Assembly: GCA_020024715.1 (NCBI GenBank)
Contig: JAHHTJ010000039.1
Coordinates: forward strand, 1-5,445
DNA from: Mycoplasmataceae bacterium
GTDB lineage: Bacteria; Bacillota_I; Bacilli_A; Mycoplasmatales; Mycoplasmoidaceae
Reading direction: 5' to 3'
DNA: 5,445 bases
Under the pieces are notes generated by a model. The model was given only the letters and a program-made list of their open reading frames with translations, was not told where the DNA came from and did no database searches. Each line of letters begins with the position of its first letter. The first letter of the stretch is position 1. Positions 1-5,445 of this stretch are shown one piece after another. The translations under genes were made by a program, and so were the position numbers.

Positions 1-471
1 GTAATAACCTATTTAGTAAGTAAGCAAATTAAAATATTCAATTTCTTATTATATTTAAATTAGTAATATTGTCGTTAGCGTTAATCTCTTTTTGGTTTTT
101 TTATATTTCTATAAATGATACTAATTAAATAAATCTTGAATATTAGTTATAACATAAATAAATACAAATAAAACAATGAATTAAATAGAGTTTATAGACA
201 TTACTAATAATTGAAACTTTCTTTAAAATTTATTAATGTTAATTCTTATCTTTGTCCTCCTTCATTTTTAGAAAATAGAAGATTAAGTAAACAACTAATA
301 AATATACTTTCAAATTATTAATTATTTTCAAAAAATATTGATTTAATGCAAGAAAGTAATCTATTTACTTATCTTCCATTTATGTCTTTATTATAAACAA
401 TTTTTATTAATTTTTATAACATGTTACAAATTTATTTTTTCATCTAAAAACTAAGAAAATAACAAGATATT
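1..471. other. AT-rich intergenic stretch, no supportable gene
   Basis: I see no gene of convincing length or composition here in either orientation, even with TGA read as Trp. The longest thing I followed is a 41-codon open stretch on the minus strand (239-364) with a hydrophobic middle and a charged end (MKEDKDKN). It has no clear start codon or ribosome binding site and is within chance expectation. Small sequence features are a perfect 10-bp palindrome TAACATGTTA at 417-426, a CGTTA-G-CGTTA direct repeat at 73-83, and AAGGAGG on the minus strand at 256-262 with no start codon at a usable distance. I found no convincing terminator hairpin after the dehydrogenase gene. Confidence 0.6.
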
Positions 472-1263
472 TTAATTGTTTTTATCATTGAAAAAAGCAA
501 ATAATGGTGTACCCAAATTGAATCCACCACTAACTGTAATTTCTTGTCCAGTAATATACGACGAAAGATCAGAAGCTAGAAATAATGTTGCATTTGCAAT
601 ATCACTAGTTTCTCCTAATCTTTTAATAGTTAATGTACTTAAAAAAGTCTTTTTAAAGTCTTCGGTAAGATTCTTCGCTACAGCATTCGTGTTAATCATA
701 CCTGGTAATATACAATTACAACGAATATTATCTTTTCCTACTTGTAAAGCAATATTTTTGGTTAGATTAATAATTAATGATTTGCTAGTTGTATATGCAA
801 TTCTTGTAAAATCAGGAACATTTCCAGCAACACTAGCGATATTAATTATGTTGCCAAATTTTTGTTTACTCATATATTTAATAACTTGGTGACAAGGAAT
901 ATATGTTGCTTTTATATTTAAATTTATTATTTTAAAATATTCTTCTGGATTAGTGTGCAATATATCCAAATCAACTTTTAAATCAGTAGTACCAAAATTG
1001 TTAACTAATAAATCTATTCGTTTTTCAATACTTATAACATCATCGATAAATGAATATAAACTTTCTTCATTTGTAGGATCAAAATAAACGAAATGAAGAC
1101 TTAGTTCTTTGTATTTATTAATAATATTTAAAGCTTTTTCTTTATTTCTACTTGCTAAATACACTTTAGCATTATTTTTTGCTAAAGTCAAAGCAATATC
1201 TAGTCCGATACCATCTGTTGATGCAGTTACAATTGCAACTTTATTAGTTAAATTAATTTCCAT
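472..1263 (-). CDS. Short-chain dehydrogenase, 7-alpha-hydroxysteroid dehydrogenase-like
   Basis: This 263-residue classical SDR is a cytosolic NAD(P)-dependent oxidoreductase with a single Rossmann fold. Seen in the protein: cofactor motif TASTDGIG at 13-20, with Ala14 in place of the usual first Gly; NNFG at 88-91; catalytic tetrad Asn116, Ser144, Tyr157 and Lys161 (YTTSK); PG at 187-188; and a C-terminal TGQEITVSGGF segment at 238-248. Arg39 after beta-strand 2 hints at NADP(H). From memory of the family, the closest match is clostridial 7-alpha-hydroxysteroid dehydrogenase: shared VYFD, NN(Y/F)G, SRIAY/TRIAY, NIRCN, LPG and GGFxLGTP blocks, and the same length and start spacing. Such enzymes oxidise the 7-alpha hydroxyl of bile acids; that substrate is inferred here. 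The ATG at 1263 puts the first strand at the usual distance, but no strong Shine-Dalgarno precedes it (only GGTAG). The gene stands alone. Another SDR substrate, such as a ketoacyl or sugar compound, remains possible. Confidence 0.85.
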   Translation of the reverse strand: MEINLTNKVAIVTASTDGIGLDIALTLAKNNAKVYLASRNKEKALNIINKYKELSLHFVYFDPTNEESLYSFIDDVISIEKRIDLLVNNFGTTDLKVDLDILHTNPEEYFKIINLNIKATYIPCHQVIKYMSKQKFGNIINIASVAGNVPDFTRIAYTTSKSLIINLTKNIALQVGKDNIRCNCILPGMINTNAVAKNLTEDFKKTFLSTLTIKRLGETSDIANATLFLASDLSSYITGQEITVSGGFNLGTPLFAFFNDKNN

Positions 1264-1284
1264 AATCTACCAACAATTAAACTT

Positions 1285-1312
1285 ATTATAAATCTTAATA
1301 TAATAAAAACAA
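1285..1312 (-). promoter_or_regulatory. Possible promoter next to the dehydrogenase gene
   Basis: On the minus strand a perfect TATAAT (1285-1290) follows a weak TTGTTT (1307-1312) with a 16-nt spacer. Transcription would start near 1278, leaving a leader of about 15 nt before the ATG at 1263. In DNA this AT-rich, TATAAT-like boxes arise easily by chance, so the support is position plus a consensus -10 only. Confidence 0.35.
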
Positions 1313-1633
1313 AAGAAACATTTTTAAATTTCTTAAATTCATTAATAATCAAAAAATAAGATTTGTTAATCAATTATTATCATTTTTATTTTTAATTTGA
1401 CAAAACAAAAACTAATCAATAATTTAAATATTTTTTTTAGATAGCAAAATATCTTAAGTAAAGAAAGATGCTACATATATATCTATGATATAAAACTAGA
1501 TTACAATAGGTTAATAAACTAGTAATGATTTACTTAAATTTCAAAATAATATGTAAGAAGTTCATTACAAGGAAGTAACTAAAAGAAAACAAGAGCATAT
1601 TATTTTGATTTTTTAATGAATGAGTAAAACATA

Positions 1634-1662
1634 GGTATAATTGCATTTTAAAGAGATGATAA
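1634..1662 (-). promoter_or_regulatory. Leftward promoter candidate with the shared 12-mer
   Basis: The minus strand reads TTATCA (1657-1662), a 17-nt spacer, then TATACC (1634-1639). The last six spacer bases and the -10 together contain ATGCAATTATAC (1635-1646), identical to the sequence in the rpsD promoter. The -35 matches TTGACA at four of six bases. A transcript would begin near 1627 and run toward the dehydrogenase gene, giving a leader of about 364 nt or a separate RNA. The exact match to the rpsD promoter region is the main support. Confidence 0.4.
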
Positions 1663-1670
1663 CGTTTATC
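1658..1670. promoter_or_regulatory. Interrupted palindrome, possible operator
   Basis: GATAA and TTATC arms flank a 3-nt centre (GATAACGTTTATC). The site overlaps the -35 box of the leftward promoter candidate at 1634-1662, which is where a repressor site would sit. The arms are only 5 bp, so this may be chance. Confidence 0.2.
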
Positions 1671-1693
1671 TTATTACTATTGCTATGTTAAAA

Positions 1694-1732
1694 TTATTAC
1701 TTATTAAAAAAAATATTTTTATAAGGTAATAA
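1694..1732 (-). terminator. Hairpin after the transporter gene, likely operon terminator
   Basis: The hairpin starts 16 nt after the transporter stop codon. Read on the minus strand, TTATTAC, a bulged C, TTAT and AAAAA pair with TTTTT, a bulged A, ATAA and GTAATAA. This gives about 16 base pairs and a short AT loop. A short T run (ATTTTAAC) follows rather than a long one, and the stem has only one G-C pair, so it is weak by usual rules but typical of what AT-rich mollicutes offer. Being nearly symmetric, it could act in both directions. Confidence 0.5.
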
Positions 1733-1748
1733 AATTGCTAATTAAATA

Positions 1749-3638
1749 TTAAATTAATCTTGAATCTACAATTTTTATTTTTTTAATTTGATGTTTTTTT
1801 ATCATTTTTTTTAATCACTTTTTGTTTTTTAAATTAGCAATTTCTAATTCTATAATTGAGATTAAAAATAAAATATATCCAACAATCATTAGCGGAAATG
1901 TAAATGCATCAAGATTCTGAAATGGATTTGTTTTCTTATTTTGTAATATTAATGTAAAACATGAACCAAATGCTAATACGAACGTAATTAAACAAAAACT
2001 TCCAATGATAATTAATCAAATTGGCATTTTTTCTTTTGATATAGCGGTTTTAGCAGCACTAAAAATATAATAAGTTGAATAACTAATTCCAAATGCACCA
2101 AGATAAATCATAGATTTAGAATTAAATTTTAACTCTGGAATCATCAATTCAAATTGATTAGGTTGAGAAATTTCTAATTTTGTTCTTAAATTAATAAAAG
2201 CATTTACTACACTTGGATTGCAACTAGCATAATATTCATATTTTTGTAATCAATCAAAAAAATTGATTGGATGTTGAATAATTCATAAATTTAAATTTTT
2301 AGGATTATGCTTAAATCAATCAAATCAATCAAAAAATACAGGGTTTTGTATTGGATTATTAATTAAATTATTAAGATAATTTTTAACCATTTGAAGCAAT
2401 GATTTATTTGGTTCATAAAAATCGGTTGGAACTAAAGGAAATTTTGTTGGTGGTAAATTATGAATAATTATTTTAGGCATACCATTTGGTATTTTTGGAA
2501 CTTTTAATGGTTCAATATAAGAATTATTTTGTGAATATAAACTAGCTAAAGGTAAAGCAGCAACGCTACAAATATATGTTAATAAAATAGCAAATAATAA
2601 ATTAATAAATGCCATTAATCAAAAAAACTTTGTACTATTTGTTTTATCATTGATCAGATAATAAACATAAAAATACTTAATCATGTCTGCTAATCCAATA
2701 CCACCAAAAGCAATAATATACATATAATTTAACAAAAATATAATTGCTAAATTATAAGCCATTGGAATAACATCATTACTTGTATGATTGAAAACTGTAA
2801 AGGAAATAATTAGTAATCCAATACCACGAAACAAATTAATACATATACCTGTAACAGCTTCTTGAATTAATCCTTTAATTCTACGAACATTTTTAAAAAA
2901 CTTAGGTATTTTTAAATTAATATTTATTGGAAAATAAATAAAAATATAAATAGATAAAATAATGATTGTAATTATAATACTAATTGTTAAACTAATACCA
3001 ACACCAACACCATATAATTTAGCTATATTTGCTAGTAAGTAAATTAAAATGTAACTAAATAAATAAAAATAAATTAAGAAATATATTGCACTATTTTTTT
3101 TCTTATTATAAACATATATTAATAGCACATCCATTAAACATATAAAAAAGATATATATGCTACTAGTATATACATAGTTCATACCTTGTTCAAATGCTAT
3201 ATAAGTATTTGGTAAATTAGTTGAATAATACATATACATGTATGAAGCAATAATATATACTATAACTAAAAATATAGCAATAAAAAAACCAAATAAAATA
3301 GCATTTGATAAAGCATATTCTTCTTGCTTTTTTGAATCTAGTTTTTTATTTGGCATAAAATATTTAGAATATAAAAATAAAACACTTAAACTAAAAGTAA
3401 TTCCTAATTGCGAAAAAGCAATAGTAAAATAACTTGTTCTTCCAACACCAAGAATACATTGTAAACCTAAAATTGGCGTATAAGATAGTATTATGCAAGT
3501 AATTATTGGAAAAATAGTATTTAAGAATGAAGCAACCATAAAAAAATAACAGCTTCTTCATATAGAAACTGTTGTTTTTATGGTTTCTCTTAAAATAGCA
3601 GTTTTTGTTTTATTTTCTACTTTTTTATTAGCAAACAT
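1749..3638 (-). CDS. MATE/MOP-like 12-helix membrane transporter with a large external insertion
   Basis: The protein has 629 residues when TGA is Trp (positions 27, 340, 438, 441, 452, 463, 541 and 608); standard code breaks it into pieces. Hydrophobicity gives about twelve membrane segments in two halves of six: roughly 28-56, 66-90, 110-136, 160-180, 185-212, 214-240, then 260-283, 294-330, 340-368, 510-534, 538-566 and 578-602. Several blocks look like the multidrug and toxin extrusion family: a GVGISLTISI stretch in helix 6, LPLASLYS ending helix 9, and an AAKTAISKEKMP stretch before helix 11. Family members are usually about 450 residues and drive cation-coupled export of drugs or other compounds; a flippase role is also possible. 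The excess is mostly an insert at about 370-509. The start at 3638 lies 7 nt after the degV stop with no visible Shine-Dalgarno, suggesting translational coupling. The family call is by eye, without alignment. Confidence 0.7.
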
Positions 3639-3645
3639 TTTTATT

Positions 3646-4551
3646 TTATTTTTCAAGATCTAATTTTATAATTGTTCCTAAACAATTTAAACCTGTGTGA
3701 CATTTGATAACACCAGAAAAATTAGCATTTAAAAACTTAACATCATTTGATAATTTTAAGTTATTTTTTAACAATTCATCATATTTTAATTCATTAAAGT
3801 ATCTATTTTTTGTTGATTCTAAACCATCATACACATAACAAACTTCTTTAACTAATGAATTATTTTTATTGACTGCATCATTAATAAAATTAATTGCTTT
3901 TTCAATTTGCTTATTATATGTCATTGCTTTATCTAAAAATTCTAAATTTTTACCCATTAAAATTAATAATTTAAAATTTAGTACCTTAGCAATTATTGCT
4001 TTTGCTTTTTTGATTCTTCCACCTTTTACTAAAGTATCTAATTCATTAACAAATAAAATACCAAAATATCTACTTTTATCTACATCATCATTAATAATTT
4101 TTTGTACTTCTTCAAAATTACTACCATCATATAAATCACAAAAACGATTCATTACAATTTCTGCAAGATATGAAACAGCATTCGATTTAATAACTAAAAA
4201 ACGATCTTTACCATATAAACTATTTATTTCTTTCATAATTGGTAAGCATTTTTCATATGTACTACTTATCGAACTAGAAATTGGTACATAATAGATGTGT
4301 TCATATTGTTCTAATAATATTAAAACTTTTTCTTTAATAATTTCTGGATTTACTAAAGCCGTTTTAACTTCTTTTTTTTGTAATAAATATTTATTAATTT
4401 CTTCTTGAGATATATCAATATTTTCTTCGAAATACTTAAGAGTACCATTCAACTCTAATTGAATATTGTTTGGAACTACATAAATATCTCTTTCTTCAAT
4501 ATCATGAGTGAAAGAACTTGATGAATCATATAAATAAGCAATTTTTTTCAT
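3646..4551 (-). CDS. DegV family fatty-acid-binding protein
   Basis: This 301-residue protein has the length and two-domain layout of DegV/FakB proteins, which hold a fatty acid for phosphorylation by the kinase FakA on the route to membrane phospholipid. Seen: DSSSS at 9-13, VVPNNI at 25-30, Thr64 with Pro69 where the family has a TS-x-P motif, ISSSISSTYE at 91-100, LDTLVKGGRI at 171-180 and CHTGLNCLG at 284-292. In FakB proteins conserved Thr, Ser and His residues contact the fatty acid carboxylate; Thr64, Ser92 or Ser93 and His285 are the likely equivalents. Two departures from the family stand out: Ala65 replaces the Ser after Thr64, and the usual HTGPG reads HTGLN. It has no Trp and no TGA. 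AAGG lies 6 nt before the ATG (4558-4561). It sits between rpsD and the transporter in an apparent operon. Confidence 0.88.
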   Translation of the reverse strand: MKKIAYLYDSSSSFTHDIEERDIYVVPNNIQLELNGTLKYFEENIDISQEEINKYLLQKKEVKTALVNPEIIKEKVLILLEQYEHIYYVPISSSISSTYEKCLPIMKEINSLYGKDRFLVIKSNAVSYLAEIVMNRFCDLYDGSNFEEVQKIINDDVDKSRYFGILFVNELDTLVKGGRIKKAKAIIAKVLNFKLLILMGKNLEFLDKAMTYNKQIEKAINFINDAVNKNNSLVKEVCYVYDGLESTKNRYFNELKYDELLKNNLKLSNDVKFLNANFSGVIKCHTGLNCLGTIIKLDLEK

Positions 4552-4557
4552 TGATAA

Positions 4558-4561
4558 CCTT
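4558..4561 (-). promoter_or_regulatory. Ribosome binding site of the DegV gene
   Basis: The minus strand reads AAGG, six bases, then ATG. It supports the start at 4551 and lies inside the 29-nt gap after rpsD, so the gene can be translated from the rpsD transcript. Confidence 0.6.
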
Positions 4562-4580
4562 ATATTTTAAATATTATTTA

Positions 4581-5183
4581 CTATATCAATCTTGTGTATC
4601 ATTCAACTACATATGTTTCATTGATATCTGGGTTTAATTCATTTCTTTCTGGATATCTTAAGTAAGTTCCTTTTTTATCAGCACTAACTTGAACAAATGG
4701 TAATGGTTTAATGATTTCTCCACTATTTACAATTGGTAATGTTCTACTTTTTTCTTTAACTTCAATAGTATCTTTTAAACTAACCATAGTTGATGGAATA
4801 TCACATTTTTTACCATTTAGTAAAATATGTCTATGACTAACTAATTGTCTAGCAGCTCTTCTAGTTGGAGCAAAACCCATTCTGTAAACTAAATTATCTA
4901 ATCTACTTTCTAAAACAATTAATAAGTTCATAGATAAATTACCTTTCATTTTTAAGGCAATTTTAAACATTCTTCTAAATTGTCTATCATTAATACCATA
5001 CATGTATTGTAAACGTTGCTTTTCTCTTAATTGTTCACCATAACCTGATAATTTAATTTTTTTATCACCATGTTGTCCTGGTGCAGTTGTTCTTTTTTTT
5101 CCTTTTAGAAATTCTTTATTATTTTCTAATAATGACAAACCATATCTTCTACTTTTTTTGAAGACACTTCCTGTATAACGCAT
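4581..5183 (-). CDS. rpsD: 30S ribosomal protein S4
   Basis: S4 is a primary 16S rRNA-binding protein that starts assembly of the small subunit body. The full protein is 200 residues, the normal length. Under standard code it would stop at residue 194, but TGA reads as Trp195 and the frame continues as WYTRLI to a TAG at 4581-4583. That matches the conserved S4 ending, where an acidic residue precedes an aromatic and basic tail. Residues 1-91 form the N-terminal S4 domain with SRRYG at 11-15 and APGQHG at 34-39. Residues 92 to about 145 form the S4 RNA-binding fold (SRLDNLVYRMGFAPTRRAAR, then QLVSHRHILLNG). The N-terminus lacks the zinc-binding cysteines, so this is the zinc-free type. AAAGGA lies 8 nt before the ATG. 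It is first in the apparent operon and has its own promoter. Confidence 0.98.
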
Positions 5184-5190
5184 ATTTATT

Positions 5191-5197
5191 TTCCTTT
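5191..5197 (-). promoter_or_regulatory. Ribosome binding site of rpsD
   Basis: The minus strand reads AAAGGAA followed by seven bases and the ATG at 5183. It is the strongest Shine-Dalgarno in the window that has a start codon at the right distance. With the promoter at 5204-5232, the mRNA would begin almost at this site, giving a very short leader. Confidence 0.7.
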
Positions 5198-5203
5198 TTT
5201 ATT

Positions 5204-5232
5204 AGTATAATTGCATAAGAATAATGTTGCAA
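5204..5232 (-). promoter_or_regulatory. Promoter of the rpsD operon
   Basis: The minus strand reads TTGCAA (5227-5232), a 17-nt spacer and TATACT (5204-5209). Each box matches the sigma-70-type consensus well, and the spacing is ideal. Transcription would start near 5197, about 14 nt before the rpsD start. The spacer end plus the -10 contain the 12-mer ATGCAATTATAC that recurs at two other intergenic sites in the window. Confidence 0.65.
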
Positions 5233-5355
5233 AGCTTAATAATGATTGATATTTCAAAGCATTTCAGTTGTCAGTTAACTTACTTTGTATCCTTTATCGT
5301 AAATATCAATTACACAATCTACTTTACTACTGACTTACGCTAAATGCAATTATAC
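5205..5355. repeat. 12-bp inverted repeat pair around nested smaller repeats
   Basis: GTATAATTGCAT at 5205-5216 and its exact reverse complement at 5344-5355 are separated by 127 nt. Inside lie a perfect 10-bp inverted repeat (ATTGATATTT 5245-5254 with AAATATCAAT 5301-5310), a short CAAAG/CTTTG pair (5255-5259, 5283-5287) and a central palindrome AGTTAACT (5273-5280). The outer pair, the 10-bp pair and the palindrome have centres within about 4 bp of each other. TCAGTT also occurs twice in tandem at 5264-5276. The repeats are directly visible; their function is not known. Confidence 0.6.
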
Positions 5356-5356
5356 C
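5330..5356 (+). promoter_or_regulatory. Possible rightward promoter, divergent from rpsD
   Basis: The plus strand has CTGACT (5330-5335), a 15-nt spacer and TATACC (5351-5356). The 12-mer ATGCAATTATAC spans the spacer end and -10, as in the rpsD promoter. The -35 spacing is short, so the main evidence is the shared 12-mer. A transcript would begin near 5363 and run out of the window. An ATG at 5393 opens a frame that stays open for the last 17 codons, but it has no Shine-Dalgarno and is too short to call as a gene. Confidence 0.35.
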
Positions 5357-5445
5357 ATAAAACAATAAATATTACTTATATATAAAATAATTATGTTTAA
5401 CTTAAACACATCTTGGACTCTGATGATTCTAAAAAGAATTATTAT

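Larger units (their letters stand above)
1264..1748. other. 485-nt intergenic region between operon end and dehydrogenase
   Basis: No open frame of credible length is present on either strand under code 4, and I recognise no tRNA or structured RNA. The right part holds the terminator-like hairpin of the operon (1694-1732), a 13-bp interrupted palindrome (1658-1670) and a leftward promoter candidate (1634-1662). The left part holds the proximal dehydrogenase promoter candidate. The roughly 320 nt between the two promoter candidates is otherwise unexplained. It contains only weak AT-rich inverted repeats, such as ACTAG/CTAGT near 1495-1530. It could be a long leader, a small RNA, or simply filler. 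Confidence 0.5.

Noticed and set aside
256..262. Strong Shine-Dalgarno-like AAGGAGG on the minus strand
   Set aside because: No ATG, GTG or TTG follows at a usable distance with an open frame behind it.
239..364. Minus-strand open stretch of 41 codons with a hydrophobic middle and charged C-terminus
   Set aside because: It has no ATG near its start, no ribosome binding site and no recognisable similarity, and its length is ordinary for chance when TGA is not a stop.
476..892. Plus-strand open frame of 138 codons
   Set aside because: It is antisense to the dehydrogenase gene, which has a complete set of catalytic motifs.
2313..2330. Tandem AATC units on the plus strand
   Set aside because: They are explained by the repeated Asp-Trp-Phe codons of the transporter insertion and are not a separate element.
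3869..4291. Plus-strand open frame of 140 codons
   Set aside because: It is antisense to the DegV-family gene and shows no family features of its own.
5426..5442. Small hairpin (ATTCT-AAAA-AGAAT) at the right edge
   Set aside because: The stem is five AT-rich pairs with no T tract, and the context is cut by the window end.
5393..5445. Plus-strand ATG opening a frame to the window end
   Set aside because: Only 17 codons are visible, there is no Shine-Dalgarno, and a frame this short is often open by chance. It deserves a look with the neighbouring sequence.

Overview
The window comes from a mollicute (mycoplasma, ureaplasma or malacoplasma type). It is extremely AT-rich, and UGA is read as tryptophan (genetic code 4). 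Two genes show the code directly. The ribosomal protein S4 frame runs through a TGA into a normal S4 C-terminus. A long membrane protein is continuous across eight in-frame TGA codons, and every Trp codon I found in the four genes is TGA. A standard-code reading cuts the membrane protein into pieces and clips S4. I cannot name the species from sequence alone. A gut- or mucosa-associated lineage is suggested, but only by the bile-acid-dehydrogenase-like gene.

Layout, right to left, because all confident genes are on the minus strand. (1) 5184-5445 is an upstream region with a good rpsD promoter, a mirror-image promoter-like copy facing right, and nested inverted repeats between them. (2) rpsD (4581-5183), a DegV-family fatty-acid-binding protein (3646-4551) and a 12-helix MATE/MOP-like transporter of 629 residues (1749-3638) are spaced by 29 and 7 nt. 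They look like one operon, ending in a long AT-rich hairpin at 1694-1732. (3) 1264-1748 is a 485-nt gene-free stretch with a second leftward promoter and a weaker promoter next to the following gene. (4) 472-1263 encodes a short-chain dehydrogenase closely resembling clostridial 7-alpha-hydroxysteroid dehydrogenases. (5) 1-471 is AT-rich sequence with no supportable gene.

The most interesting points are these: a roughly 140-residue proline- and aromatic-rich insertion, predicted to face outside, between helices 9 and 10 of the transporter; a clostridial-type hydroxysteroid dehydrogenase in a minimal genome, suggesting horizontal transfer; and three exact copies of the 12-mer ATGCAATTATAC, all intergenic and each carrying a -10-like box. 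Two of these copies form an inverted pair around the upstream region of rpsD. I found no rRNA, tRNA, CRISPR array or insertion sequence.
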